From NCBI GenBank assembly GCA_050949055.1, contig JBMNFA010000003.1:55874-119873 (forward strand): a stretch of DNA of 64,000 bases, read 5' to 3'. The translations under genes were made by a program, and so were the position numbers. The notes beneath the pieces are model-generated. The model saw only the letters and a program-made list of their open reading frames with translations, did no database searches and had not been told where the DNA came from. Below, one piece after another: positions 49,118 to 58,693 of the stretch. The stretch comes from JAEZJZ01 sp050949055. GTDB taxonomy: Bacteria > Bacillota > UBA994 > UBA5500. Each line of letters opens with the position of its first letter. Position 1 is the stretch's first letter.

Positions 49118-50311
49118 TTAGTAGCCAGTGACGTCCAGTGAGCGCTCGAGGTGCAGCCTCAGCACCTGCTCCAGAGGCTCCAATCCCTGATAATAGACAT
49201 CGACTACCACGTTGCCTTTGAGCAAGATAAAACCATGTACGTTGTCCTCGCTGCGCAGCCAGAAGCCATCAACGCCCTCCAGCGTCGCGGGCGATAGCTG
49301 GCCCAACTGGAAGACGTCCGGCTTGCGGGCGGCCATTCCCTCCGCCAGCAGTCGGGCGATGGCTGGTGCCTGGGCCACGTAACGGGCGGTACTCATCATC
49401 GGACTGAAGGCTGAGTGCTCCGGATATCCAACGACCTCCATCTTCTCCCGCAATTCTTCCTGCACCGGCACTAGCAGGCTACTCTGCTTGCGGTAGTAAT
49501 TGAGCACATCGCCTCCTGCGCGCTCATAAAGCCAGGCGGCCTGGTCAGAGTGGCGAAACTGCTGATAGCCAGCCTGCTGCAGCAGGTCAGACAACCTTGC
49601 CATGGGCAACTCTGCGGATGGAATCGGCGGAAATCTGCTATTCCCACCTGCAAACCTGCCATAGAGGGAAAGACCGATGAATAGGGTTCCTAGCAGGATA
49701 AAAGCAGGGATGATCGCAGACCGACGCCCCAACAGGCGCTGGTAAGGGGTGCTTCCCAGCCCTTGCCCTCGCAGCAACCTGCTGCGTAGCCTGGTAATGT
49801 GCAGCAACCCCCGCAGGGACTGCACAGCGCTGTATGTCAACAGCGCCGCACCCAATAAATGCATCCAGCCGAATTTCAGCACAACCGCGACGATTAACTG
49901 GTGGGAATAGAACAGCCCGATCGCGAGGGTGGTCAGATAAATAGCCGGGAACAGCAGACTTGCCCACAGATTGCGATTCAGCAGCCGTAGGGTTGCTGCC
50001 TGCTCCACTTCGTCGGTGTAGATTTCCGGAATGCTGGCATCGGTCGGCGCGCGGAAGATCTGAACATTGAGCCGACGCCCCACGTACTCCCAGCCCGCTG
50101 CTTCATAGAGCGCAATTTGCTCAGCGTCTTCACTGTCGGAGATATCTACGCGGTATCGCATACGGGCAGGGTCTCCTTTGACAAACGTCGCCAATGGCCT
50201 TAAGCCACTCAAGTGCCAGCCTTGGCTGGCCATATCCGCTAGCCAAGCTTGTTGCTGCTCCAACTCCCAGTCTTCGAAGGGCCAGATGCGCCGCAATTTT
50301 CTCCTCACCAA
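49118..50311 (-). CDS. DUF2812 membrane protein
   Basis: A 397-residue protein. The DUF2812 domain is at the N-terminus (W-P-F-E-D-W-E-L-E-Q-Q-Q-A-W-L, G-W-H-L, Y-R-V-D, A-A-G-W-E-Y-V). Several TM helices follow between about 110 and 215, then a C-terminal extracytoplasmic domain. DUF2812 genes are almost always paired with padR, as here, where the coding regions overlap by 7 nt. It is presumed to be an envelope protein controlled by that PadR. Confidence 0.85.
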   Translation of the reverse strand: MVRRKLRRIWPFEDWELEQQQAWLADMASQGWHLSGLRPLATFVKGDPARMRYRVDISDSEDAEQIALYEAAGWEYVGRRLNVQIFRAPTDASIPEIYTDEVEQAATLRLLNRNLWASLLFPAIYLTTLAIGLFYSHQLIVAVVLKFGWMHLLGAALLTYSAVQSLRGLLHITRLRSRLLRGQGLGSTPYQRLLGRRSAIIPAFILLGTLFIGLSLYGRFAGGNSRFPPIPSAELPMARLSDLLQQAGYQQFRHSDQAAWLYERAGGDVLNYYRKQSSLLVPVQEELREKMEVVGYPEHSAFSPMMSTARYVAQAPAIARLLAEGMAARKPDVFQLGQLSPATLEGVDGFWLRSEDNVHGFILLKGNVVVDVYYQGLEPLEQVLRLHLERSLDVTGY

Positions 50312-50622
50312 TTGCTCCCCCCCATTTGCCGCTGGCCGTCCTCCACCATAGCCTGTAGCCGCTGCAATTCCTGCCGCAGCGCTGTCTGCCCGGCGGACGT
50401 CAGCCGATAGGCCTTGCGTCGGCCATCATCCTCGTCTAGCGCGATCAGCCTTTCCTTCTGCATGCGCGAGAGCACCCCATACAGGGTGCCCGGCCCCATC
50501 TCCACGCGCCCCCGGGAAATATCCGCTACGGCTGACATCAGGGCGTAACCGTGCTGCGGCTCCTGAAGTGCCAGCAGTACATAAAACATAGCTTCCGTCA
50601 TGGGCCCCCTGCTCTTGCCCAC
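50305..50622 (-). CDS. PadR family transcriptional regulator
   Basis: A 105-residue winged-helix repressor: Y-V-L-L-A-L-Q-E-P-Q-H-G-Y-A-L-M, M-G-P-G-T-L-Y-G-V-L-S-R-M and D-D-G-R-R-K-A-Y-R-L-T-S-A-G. It is the short PadR-s2 form. The GTG start follows GGGAGGTG. First gene of the operon with DUF2812. A clear operator array lies immediately upstream, so autoregulation is likely. Confidence 0.92.
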   Translation of the reverse strand: MGKSRGPMTEAMFYVLLALQEPQHGYALMSAVADISRGRVEMGPGTLYGVLSRMQKERLIALDEDDGRRKAYRLTSAGQTALRQELQRLQAMVEDGQRQMGGSNW

Positions 50623-50642
50623 TGGGCAGCACCTCCCTGGCC

Positions 50643-50691
50643 TATTATGTCATGCGATATTATGTCATGCGATATATCGTATAACATAATA
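50643..50691. promoter_or_regulatory. PadR operator array
   Basis: TATTATGTCATGCGAT occurs twice in direct repeat, 15 bp apart (50643, 50658), and is followed by its inverted form ATCGTATAACATAATA (50676-50691). The ATGT and ACAT half-sites match known PadR operators. It lies 20 nt upstream of the padR start. Confidence 0.8.
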
Positions 50692-50930
50692 GCTTACACC
50701 CAGATGTCCCGTCAAGCAGAAGTGCGACCCGTGAAACCTAACGAGAATGCTGACAAACCGCCGAAAGCGGTCACTCTGAAACAAGGTGACAAGACCGTTG
50801 CTTCTTCAGTGGTTTCGAACCCAATCGTCTGCCCATCGGCAGCAGGAGTTGGCCTCGAAAGGAGAGAATACCGGTTTAGGAACTGGTCACGACTAGACCC
50901 CAATTGCATCTATGCGAAGGAGGATGGTCA

Positions 50931-51410
50931 ATGAATCTGATGGATGTGTTTCATCGCCGGCGGGCTGTACGCAGCTTTGTGCAAGAACAGATTCCGGCAG
51001 AGGTGTGGCAGGATGTACTGGAAGCGGGTCGCGTGGCTGCCACCTCCCGCGGCCGGCAGGCCCGACGCTTTGTCACCGTCACCGACCCGGCGCGAGTTCG
51101 GGAGCTAGCTGAGCGAGCCAAGATGCAGGAGTTCGTACGGGATGCCTCCGCCTTGGTGATCGGCTGTACGCCTGGGCCAAGCAACGTGGACGTGATCATC
51201 TCGCTGACCCAAATGGAAACCATGGCGGTGGCCCACGGCCTGGGTACCATCTGGCTGGGCACCTTTGACAAGGAGATCATCGCCCAAGAGATCAATCTGC
51301 CCCGCGAGCTGCAGCCGGTGCTGGTGATGGCCTTCGGCTATCCTGCCGGCGACGGTGTGCAGCGGGAGAAGCTGCCGCTAGGCGAGCTCTTCTTCGAAAA
51401 CTCATTCTGA
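50931..51410 (+). CDS. Nitroreductase family protein
   Basis: A 159-residue FMN enzyme. F-H-R-R-R-A-V-R-S-F near the start is the flavin phosphate site. M-A-V-A-H-G-L-G-T-I-W-L-G-T-F is the central helix, and V-M-A-F-G-Y-P-A-G-D the C-terminal segment. It is short for the family but complete in its core. The ATG at 50931 follows AAGGAGG. Stretch 50692-50930 upstream holds no gene. Confidence 0.88.
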   Translation: MNLMDVFHRRRAVRSFVQEQIPAEVWQDVLEAGRVAATSRGRQARRFVTVTDPARVRELAERAKMQEFVRDASALVIGCTPGPSNVDVIISLTQMETMAVAHGLGTIWLGTFDKEIIAQEINLPRELQPVLVMAFGYPAGDGVQREKLPLGELFFENSF

Positions 51411-51430
51411 GTCTTGGGGACTACAAATCA

Positions 51431-51465
51431 GGGGTGAGACGGAGGCCGGCCCTCGTCTCACCCCT
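51431..51465. terminator. Hairpin between convergent genes
   Basis: GGGGTGAGACGGAGG pairs with CCTCGTCTCACCCC around a short loop, with one bulge. Bidirectional position between the nitroreductase and ABC permease genes. Confidence 0.75.
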
Positions 51466-51571
51466 GTGCTTATTTCCCTCGTTTAACTGGTTCCCAGCAC
51501 CGCGCTTTGGTCGCACACCATTTGAGCGCATTCAGCGCAGTTGTCCATCCCCATTGATCACATCTTGTCCA

Positions 51572-52735
51572 TCATTCAGTAGTGCGCACTCCCCGCAGGC
51601 TAAGGACGAAAAACAGCAGGCTGAATCCAGCCAACACCAGCAGCGGCGGCTGCAGCGCCTGCCAATCCCCACCTCGCAGGATCAGTTCCACATATCCGCG
51701 GCGTGCCCAGTATTGGGGGGTGAGCATGGCCAGTTTGACCATGGCTGGGTTGAACATCTCAACGGGAAAGAACAGCCCACCCAACATGCTGGTGACGTTC
51801 ATAGCGATGGCGGTAACCGCCTGTTGCTGTTGATAGGTCTTCACCACACCGGCAATGGTCATGCCAGCAGCCACCGAACAGAGCACTAACAGCGATGTCA
51901 ACAGGACAAAGGCCGGATCGGCCCCCAAGCTGACCCCAAACAACCACCTTTCCATCAACAGCAGGACTAGAAACTGGATCCAACCACAGAGGAAATAGGC
52001 TAGAATGTAGCCCAGCAACACCCGCCCGCGGGTTACCGGAGCGGCGATGATTCGTTGCCAGGTGCCAATGCCCTTCTCCTCCAGAATGCTACCGGCAGCC
52101 ATGGACTGCCCCATCATCACAAACATAATCACAAAGCCCAGGCCGATGGCCGAAGTGGGCGCCACTTCCACCTTCTTTTCTACTGCATCGCGCACTTGCA
52201 CCGCCACCGGCGGCTGTTGCCACTCCGCCATGGTGCTGTCGAACACCTGCTGCCATTCTGCGTCACTCCCAGCTATCAGATTGGCAGCGATAGCGGCGCT
52301 GGTGAGGTGAGAGAAGACCTGCTGCAGGTCCTGTTCCAGAGCCATGGACAGGTTGCTCTCGGCGGAGCGCACCAGCTTGACGGCGGGAGCTGCTGTCAGT
52401 TCCCTCACTTGCTGGTTGAAGTCGCTCGGCAACAGCACAGCCGCAGCAGCCTCATTGGATTGCACCAGCTGCCTAGCCGCTGCCTCATCACTCACCTCGG
52501 TAAGCAGAATATGTGGATGGTCGAGTAAAGTCTGTCTCAGGCTGGCGCTGGGACCGCCCGCTTCCGGAGCAAACAGGGCCACTGGGTAGACAGTGGTTCC
52601 CACAGTCTTGCCGCCACCCAAGAGCAGACCAAAGACCAGGCTGAAAGCCAGCGGCATCAACAGCATAATTACCAGATTCTTTTTATCCGCGCAGAGAGAG
52701 CGCAAAGTCCTCCAGGCGATGGTCAGTATTTGCAT
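51572..52735 (-). CDS. ABC-2 type transporter permease (second)
   Basis: A 387-residue permease of the YhgE/ABC-2_3 type. TM1 is near residues 20-38, then a large extracytoplasmic domain (about 40-170), then five TM helices from about 185. The conserved E-E-K-G-I-G-T-W-Q-R-I-I-A-A-P-V-T turn is near residue 220. ATG 52735 follows AGGAGG at 8 nt. Third gene of a three-gene exporter operon. Confidence 0.87.
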   Translation of the reverse strand: MQILTIAWRTLRSLCADKKNLVIMLLMPLAFSLVFGLLLGGGKTVGTTVYPVALFAPEAGGPSASLRQTLLDHPHILLTEVSDEAAARQLVQSNEAAAAVLLPSDFNQQVRELTAAPAVKLVRSAESNLSMALEQDLQQVFSHLTSAAIAANLIAGSDAEWQQVFDSTMAEWQQPPVAVQVRDAVEKKVEVAPTSAIGLGFVIMFVMMGQSMAAGSILEEKGIGTWQRIIAAPVTRGRVLLGYILAYFLCGWIQFLVLLLMERWLFGVSLGADPAFVLLTSLLVLCSVAAGMTIAGVVKTYQQQQAVTAIAMNVTSMLGGLFFPVEMFNPAMVKLAMLTPQYWARRGYVELILRGGDWQALQPPLLVLAGFSLLFFVLSLRGVRTTE

Positions 52736-52747
52736 CAACTCCGCCTC

Positions 52748-53917
52748 CTAATTCTTCCTGGCCAGGCGCAACAGGCCGAGCGAAATGGAGATAGCGCCGA
52801 TAGCGAACAGGGGCAAGACGTAGGCCCAAGGCAGTGGTTGACCCATGCCGATAGCCAGGAAACTTCTCAGCCCCCAGTAGACGGGACTGATCATGGCCAC
52901 CTTCTGCATGAAGCTAGGAAAGACATATAAAGGGACCATGCCGCCCCCCAGCGCAGTCCCAATCTGTACTGCAATCATCCAGCCGGACATGGCGGCTGCC
53001 GGACTGCTGACCAAGGAGCTAACCAGGATAGCCAGGCCGCCCACAGTCAACGCGTAGACCAAGCCCACTGTCAGGGTAGCCACCCAGTTGCCCCAGATGA
53101 CGCCGTAAAACAGCCGCGTGCCGACAGCCAAAATGCAGAACTGCACAAACGCCACCGCCACCTGCCCTCCGGCCTTCCCCAACAGGTAGCTAAAGCGGCT
53201 GGTGGGTGTGGCCATGGTGCGCCAGTAGGTTTGCATCCTCTCTTCGGCGGCCAAGGATTGCAGACTAGTGCTGCCCGAAAACAACAGAAACATGCAGGCC
53301 ATGGCAAAGGCGTAGTATTGGAAAGAGCTAATTTGAACACCGGGTACCACCTGTTCCTGTTCCAACACAATCTGAGCCCGCGAGAACTGCTCAGCCACCT
53401 GTTGCCCCAATTGCATCGGATCAACCGACTGCCCCGCCTGTAACGCCTGCTGCACGGTCAGGCGGGCAGCAGTCAACTGGTCAGCAAAGGCCTGAGCGAT
53501 GGACTGCAGCACGCTGGCTTCAAACTCCCTGCCGGGGTCCCTAAGCACCACCAGCTGAACATCGCCATCACCCATGATGGCGCCAGCAAAACCCTGCGGG
53601 ATGACCAGTGCGCCACCCAGCTGGCCCTGCTGTAGAGCCGCCACCGCTTCCTCCTCCAGCATCTGCTCGGCCACAATCAACTCCTGCAGTTCGGCACCAG
53701 ATAGCACCTCCACCAACGCACGGGAAAACTGACTTTGGTCCTGGTCGACTACGGCCACCGAAAAGGCCGCTATGCTGGGGTTATCGCTGAAGGAACTGCC
53801 AAACACCGCTCCCAGCACCGCAATCAGGATCAGCGGCATGGCCAGCAGCATCAACAGTCCGGTACGGTCCCGATAGGCGATGCGCAGATCCTTCCAGGTA
53901 ATCAGCAACGAGCGCAT
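52748..53917 (-). CDS. ABC-2 type transporter permease (first)
   Basis: A 389-residue permease with the same architecture as its neighbour: TM1, large external domain (about 45-185) and five further TM helices. The cytoplasmic turn A-E-E-R-M-Q-T-Y-W-R-T-M-A-T-P is near residue 230. The external domain suggests export of lipids, peptides or drugs. It is 12 nt from the next gene and 13 nt from the ATPase gene. Confidence 0.87.
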   Translation of the reverse strand: MRSLLITWKDLRIAYRDRTGLLMLLAMPLILIAVLGAVFGSSFSDNPSIAAFSVAVVDQDQSQFSRALVEVLSGAELQELIVAEQMLEEEAVAALQQGQLGGALVIPQGFAGAIMGDGDVQLVVLRDPGREFEASVLQSIAQAFADQLTAARLTVQQALQAGQSVDPMQLGQQVAEQFSRAQIVLEQEQVVPGVQISSFQYYAFAMACMFLLFSGSTSLQSLAAEERMQTYWRTMATPTSRFSYLLGKAGGQVAVAFVQFCILAVGTRLFYGVIWGNWVATLTVGLVYALTVGGLAILVSSLVSSPAAAMSGWMIAVQIGTALGGGMVPLYVFPSFMQKVAMISPVYWGLRSFLAIGMGQPLPWAYVLPLFAIGAISISLGLLRLARKN

Positions 53918-53930
53918 TTCTGCTCACCCC

Positions 53931-54869
53931 CTAATCCCGTAGTGCGCGGCCAGTCAGGTGCAAGAAGACTGTCTCCAGATTTGGCTCCGTCACTCTGATC
54001 GAGCGCATCTTCACATCACAAGCGGCTAACAGAGTGGAGATGGCGCCCAGGGCCAAGGCTGGCTCGGGGCTCACCACCAGCAACTGGTCCTCCTGCAGCT
54101 TAGCTTGGCGCACATGCTCCAGCTGCGATAGCTTGGCAAGACCCTGGTCATCCAGCCCCTGCACGGTCACTGCAATCTGCGAGTCCTCGCCCACAATCTG
54201 CCGCAGCTCTGGTACAGTGCCCAGAGCGATGATCTTGCCATGGTCAATGATGCCGATGCGGGAACAGAGATACTCCACTTCCTCCATGTAGTGGCTGGTA
54301 TAGATGATGGTCATTCCCTCTTGATTGAGGCGCCTCACCGTCTCCAAAATGTGATTGCGCGACTGCGGGTCGATGCCCACCGTCGGTTCGTCCATGATCA
54401 ACAGCCGGGGTTGATGCAGCAGGGCGGCAGCGATGTTGATGCGCCGTTTCATGCCGCCGGAGAAAGTGCTTACCCTTCCGCGGGCGCGTTCGGACAGGCC
54501 GACCACATCCAGGACATGGGCCACCCGCTCCTTCAGCTGCGCCCCTACCAAGCCGTATAGCCTGCCCCAGAACACCAGGTTTTCCTGAGCTGACAGCTCA
54601 GGGTAGAGAGCGATCTCCTGCGGCACATAACCCAGCAGCCGCTTGGCTGCGATGGGGTCCTCCCACAGCGGCTGGCCGACGATCAGAATCTCTCCCTGTT
54701 CTGGCTGCAATAGTCCAAACAGCATGCTGATGATAGTGGACTTCCCAGCACCATTGGGCCCCAACAATCCAAACGCTTCTCCCTGCCTGACCTGAAAGCT
54801 GACGTCTGAGACAGCCGTTAACTTACCAAAACTCTTGGTTAACCCGCGCACCTCTAGGATGTTCCGCAT
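53931..54869 (-). CDS. ABC transporter ATP-binding protein
   Basis: ATPase of the exporter, 312 residues. Walker A G-P-N-G-A-G-K-S-T, Q-loop Y-V-P-Q-E, signature F-S-G-G-M-K-R-R and Walker B L-L-I-M-D-E-P-T. It has the C-terminal extension usual for ABC-2 exporters. First gene of the operon. No regulator gene adjoins it. Confidence 0.92.
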   Translation of the reverse strand: MRNILEVRGLTKSFGKLTAVSDVSFQVRQGEAFGLLGPNGAGKSTIISMLFGLLQPEQGEILIVGQPLWEDPIAAKRLLGYVPQEIALYPELSAQENLVFWGRLYGLVGAQLKERVAHVLDVVGLSERARGRVSTFSGGMKRRINIAAALLHQPRLLIMDEPTVGIDPQSRNHILETVRRLNQEGMTIIYTSHYMEEVEYLCSRIGIIDHGKIIALGTVPELRQIVGEDSQIAVTVQGLDDQGLAKLSQLEHVRQAKLQEDQLLVVSPEPALALGAISTLLAACDVKMRSIRVTEPNLETVFLHLTGRALRD

Positions 54870-55158
54870 GCGAGATTCCCACCTTTCCCTACAAATCGCG
54901 GTTAATTATATACCTTGTGATTGGAGGATACAATCAGGTCGCGGGTATTAATTCCAGAAACTCACCAAGCCAAAAGAGTTTAGTATTGTATCTTGGCATT
55001 GCTCCTATCGCCTCCCCGTGGTGGACGCTATGTCAGAGTGCTATAAACTAGAAGCCGCCCTGATGGGCGGCTTGTGGCACTCCAGGCTATGGGTGCTTTA
55101 GTGCTTGGATTCCAGGTGAAGCGCAGCATTGGTTGAGGTTGGGAGAGTCGCCCAGGGA
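54870..55158. other. Intergenic region with hairpin
   Basis: AAGCCGCCC (55052-55060) and GGGCGGCTT (55065-55073) form a perfect 9-bp stem, a plausible terminator for the tldE-tldD transcript arriving on the minus strand. No gene seen. The promoter of the exporter operon should be within 54870-54960. Confidence 0.55.
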
Positions 55159-56448
55159 TCACTTGCCAGAGATGGTCACGCCGCTGGACTGCACGTAGGG
55201 GAGAATGGCGAAGCCGAAATCAACCACTTCGCTGGAAATCTCCTTGATATTTCGGAACAGCTCGGCCAGGTTGCCCGAGAGCATGGTCTCGTTCAGCGGA
55301 TAGACGACCTTGCCGTCTTCTATGTAGTAGCTGTTCTTGGCCACACCGGAGAAATCACCATTGGCGCTGGGGTTGCCGCCGGAATACCTGGCCACCAATA
55401 TTCCCCGCTTCACACCGGCGATGATCTGTTCCAGTTGCTTGTCCCCTGGTTCCACCACCCAACATTGGCCGGCGTTCTTGGCCCGCTCCAGTTTGGTCTT
55501 CTTGGAGCCATAGAGGCTGAGCATGAAACTCTTCAGCACTCCTCGCTCGATCAAGGTGACATTTTCGGCCGCGAAGCCATCCGGGGTGACAAAGTATCCA
55601 TCGGCGACGCGCGGGGACAGCGGTTGGGACGAAAGGGTGAGTTTGCCGCTGGCCACCGGCTGACCCAGCTTGTCTTTCAGCAGGCTGGTACCGGTGATCA
55701 GCGCCCGATCGCCCAGATAGGTTGCTACATAGTAGGAGACCAGATCGCTTAGGCACTCCGGGGTGATCACCACGTCGCCGACAAACTTGCCCTGCAGGGG
55801 CCGGGCGTGCAGATGTTCCACCGATTGCTGCAACAAGCGCCTGAGGGATCCGCGCTGCAGCAAGTCTTGCTCCAACTCCTGCAGCGAGAATCCGGTGTAA
55901 TTGAAGGAAGATGTCTTCTCCCCCTCCTGGGAAGCGAAGACGGAGGAGAACCGATAAACGCCCTGGGTGGTGGTAAAGTCCACCCCATTGGAGTTAATCA
56001 GCTGCTGTACCCCGTAGCTGAACTCGAAGACGGTCTCCATCAGCTTGATCAGCGGAAAATCGTGGGTTACCTGCTGGACGTAGCGCTTGAGCAGAGCATA
56101 CATGCGATCGGCGTCCGGTTGCCCAGGTCCGGCAGCAAAACCCTGGCGCTGTTGATAAGGCGAGATGTCGTAATCGGGATCTTGTCCCGAGGATTGTGAG
56201 AGTTCGATGGCCATCTGGATTGCTTCATCTATCGCTTCGCGCTCCAACCGATTGATGGAGATGTCTCCCTTGCGAGAATCCTTGATCACGGTGATTCTCA
56301 GGGTGCTATTCTCGGTAGTGCGGACCAGCGCGAACTCTGGTCCCTCCAGATTCATCTCGTGTTTCCTGGACTCGGTCAACACTGCCTGATACTTATCCAC
56401 GTCCGCCTTGCTCAGTGCCTGAGAGCAGTATTCAAGAGCAGCGTTCAT
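55159..56448 (-). CDS. TldE/PmbA family protein, metallopeptidase partner
   Basis: A 429-residue U62-family protein lacking the metal motif, the regulatory half of the TldD/TldE heterodimer. That complex degrades or matures small peptides such as bacteriocin precursors. The C-terminal third has the family pattern G-N-P-S-A-N-G-D-F-S-G-V-A-K-N-S-Y-Y-I-E-D-G. It starts 1 nt after the tldD stop, so the pair is co-translated. Confidence 0.9.
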   Translation of the reverse strand: MNAALEYCSQALSKADVDKYQAVLTESRKHEMNLEGPEFALVRTTENSTLRITVIKDSRKGDISINRLEREAIDEAIQMAIELSQSSGQDPDYDISPYQQRQGFAAGPGQPDADRMYALLKRYVQQVTHDFPLIKLMETVFEFSYGVQQLINSNGVDFTTTQGVYRFSSVFASQEGEKTSSFNYTGFSLQELEQDLLQRGSLRRLLQQSVEHLHARPLQGKFVGDVVITPECLSDLVSYYVATYLGDRALITGTSLLKDKLGQPVASGKLTLSSQPLSPRVADGYFVTPDGFAAENVTLIERGVLKSFMLSLYGSKKTKLERAKNAGQCWVVEPGDKQLEQIIAGVKRGILVARYSGGNPSANGDFSGVAKNSYYIEDGKVVYPLNETMLSGNLAELFRNIKEISSEVVDFGFAILPYVQSSGVTISGK

Positions 56449-56449
56449 C

Positions 56450-57823
56450 CTACCTACCCCCTATATTGACCCTGCATTTGATGGCTGGACCACCCATACC
56501 CACCGGGATCAGCTGCTTCTTGCCACACATGCCCGCACTGGACCAATTCATCTGATCGGAAACCATGGTGACGCTTTGCAGCAGATCAAAAGCGACTCCA
56601 GAAATGGTGATGTCCTTGATTGCTTTCCCCAGTCTGCCGTCCTTGATTTCATAGCCCAAAACCACCCCAAACATGAACTCACTGGTGGTGTCGGCCTGCC
56701 CGTTGCTGGGCTTGATCAGGTAGTAGCCATCCTCTATGGAAGCGATCATGTCTTCCAGTTTGTTATCTCCCGGCAAGATAGCCGTATTGCGCATGCGGAT
56801 TAGCGGCTCGTCATCATACTGATAGGCACGGGCGTTGCCTGTCGGCTGAACGCCAAAATGGCGGGCACTCTGCTTGTTGTGCATGTACCCCTTGAGCACG
56901 CCCCGATCGATGATCACCACATCCTTGGCGGCAGTACCCTCATCGTCCACATAGATGGGCATGGGTAAATGCACGCCATCGTAGGTATGAGCCAGGTCTA
57001 CCAAGGTAACCAATGGGCTGGCGCAGGGCTTGCCCAGATAATTGGCCGCCACAGACCCTCCGATGACCAGATCTGCTTCGGTAGTATGGCCGATTGCTTC
57101 GTGGGCCAATATTCCGGCCAGCGCCGCATCCAGGACGCAATCCTTGAGGCCGGCAGCGGCGTAAACACCCTCACTCTTCTTGACCAAGTGTGCGTGCAGC
57201 TGTTCTATCAGCGGATAGAGGTCCTGCGGTTGAGTGAAATTGTCTTCGAACTGCCCCAAACCGCCGGCCGAGTCGTAGACCTCCACCGGGGCCCCATCCC
57301 TCTCCAGTGACAAGGCCACCCGCAGAGTGGAACGAGGTATCAAAGAGTACAGCGAGGCACCGTCAGAAGTGAGCAGACTCTTCTCCATATCCAGGCAACT
57401 GAGGCTGACGGTGCGGCTGGCCAGCCCAGGGTAGCAGTCGGCGATGTGCGCATCTATCTCGCGGACGAACTCCATGATCTGCTGCTGCGAGAGTCGGGGC
57501 TTGCTGGTGCCAAAATCCTTCTCCACCACAGGGCTGTCCGGCTGAAACGGCTCCTGCCCTTTCTGCTCGCGGCTGTCCAAGAAGACGGCGTTATGCGTGG
57601 CTGCGTCGATCACCGCTTTTACGTTGCTCATGTCGGGGCTGGAGGCGAACCCGAAGCACCCATGGCGATAAACCCGGGCGCTGATGCCGCCGGTGCTGGT
57701 CTTGACGTTCTGCACCAGATTTCCTTTCAGATAACCGATGCTCATCACCCGGTTCTCTTGTGAGCGCAACTCAGTATACTGCGTCAGCAGTGATGAATAC
57801 TGACCCAAATCCTTGATGATCAT
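56450..57823 (-). CDS. tldD: TldD family metalloprotease
   Basis: A 457-residue U62-family peptidase. The zinc-binding H-E-A-I-G-H (HExxxH), followed by T-T-E-A-D, lies near residue 238. Near the C-terminus there is a metal-site-like C-G-K-K-Q region, and just before it D-Q-M-N-W-S-S-A. It is upstream partner of tldE. The ATG follows AAAGGGGGAG. Known complexes cleave unfolded peptides in the cytoplasm; the substrate here is not apparent, since no bacteriocin gene is nearby. Confidence 0.92.
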   Translation of the reverse strand: MIIKDLGQYSSLLTQYTELRSQENRVMSIGYLKGNLVQNVKTSTGGISARVYRHGCFGFASSPDMSNVKAVIDAATHNAVFLDSREQKGQEPFQPDSPVVEKDFGTSKPRLSQQQIMEFVREIDAHIADCYPGLASRTVSLSCLDMEKSLLTSDGASLYSLIPRSTLRVALSLERDGAPVEVYDSAGGLGQFEDNFTQPQDLYPLIEQLHAHLVKKSEGVYAAAGLKDCVLDAALAGILAHEAIGHTTEADLVIGGSVAANYLGKPCASPLVTLVDLAHTYDGVHLPMPIYVDDEGTAAKDVVIIDRGVLKGYMHNKQSARHFGVQPTGNARAYQYDDEPLIRMRNTAILPGDNKLEDMIASIEDGYYLIKPSNGQADTTSEFMFGVVLGYEIKDGRLGKAIKDITISGVAFDLLQSVTMVSDQMNWSSAGMCGKKQLIPVGMGGPAIKCRVNIGGR

Positions 57824-58087
57824 CTGGCTCCCCCTTTCTAATCGGCTCTAGCGGACTGCAAATCCCGAACCGTAAGGATGCACTTGCCTATTGCGATGGA
57901 TTTCGACACCGCAGGCAGACACTTCGGTTGAACAACTTTTCACACGCAATTAGTATTTGTCATTTATGGCCACTTTCCCTGCACGCAGCTGGCGCTTCAT
58001 TTAGAGCACCGTAACCTGAGCAACGGCTGCCGCGTTATATAGGGTGGCGGTAATCACCGCCAGATTGGTTAGAAAGAAGGAAGGAAC
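57824..58087. other. Intergenic region
   Basis: This lies between divergent tldD and the secreted-protein gene. A short perfect dyad TGGCGGT/ACCGCCA (58045-58062) sits 25 nt before the plus-strand gene. Nothing else recognised. Confidence 0.4.
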
Positions 58088-58693
58088 ATGAAAAGATTTG
58101 TGAAGCGAATACTCTTGGTGCTTGTAGTGGGTGCGACGGCCGCCTATTGGATAGGGGCCGACGTCTGTGGTCTCTGGTTGCCGGTGAAGCTGCCATGGAA
58201 GACATATCAGCAGGAGTATGCTCCACCAAGCGTTACCCTGGAAGATGCCACGGGAGAGCAAGCGGCTAGGGAGCTGCTGGCCGCCTGGCTGGAATGCTAT
58301 CGCTCTGGCCAAACGGACCCCTTTGTGCGCATTAGGGAATACGCCATTGACTCGGTGCAGCAGGTGGGACAAACGGGGCATGGGTTCGTCTGCCTGGCCA
58401 GATTCCGACTGCAACCTTACGGCCGGATGCCGAGGGAGGTGGGCCCGGGAACAACCCTGGCAGAGATCAAGACGGCCTGGATTTCCGGTAATGGAATAGT
58501 GGAGGACGGGTGGATTGTGGACAAGGAATTCTATCTATGGGTGGAGCGAAGCCGGGGACAGCTACAGCATCGTCGATCTGGGAACGGCGCCACCCTCGTT
58601 GGCGAATCCGATGTAACCTATGACAACAAAAACACCTGCTGTGCTGGGCATAGCTCCATGCAAAAGTGGGGACAGTCCCCATTTTTGCATTAG
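58088..58693 (+). CDS. Exported hypothetical protein with REP-encoded C-terminus
   Basis: A 201-residue protein with an N-terminal membrane anchor or signal (R-I-L-L-V-L-V-V-G-A-T-A-A-Y-W) and a small domain containing A-A-R-E-L-L-A-A-W-L-E-C-Y-R-S-G and a central beta-rich part. The reading frame runs into the REP palindrome at 58658, so the last ten residues (Q-K-W-G-Q-S-P-F-L-H) are encoded by the repeat. The natural C-terminus was therefore probably replaced. The ATG follows GAAGGAAGG-type purines. Confidence 0.65.
   Translation: MKRFVKRILLVLVVGATAAYWIGADVCGLWLPVKLPWKTYQQEYAPPSVTLEDATGEQAARELLAAWLECYRSGQTDPFVRIREYAIDSVQQVGQTGHGFVCLARFRLQPYGRMPREVGPGTTLAEIKTAWISGNGIVEDGWIVDKEFYLWVERSRGQLQHRRSGNGATLVGESDVTYDNKNTCCAGHSSMQKWGQSPFLH
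58658..58690. repeat. REP palindrome, left bracket of RAYT gene
   Basis: ATGCAAAAGTGGGGACAGTC followed by CCCATTTTTGCAT. It abuts the stop codon of the transposase gene and supplies the end of the plus-strand gene. Confidence 0.9.
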
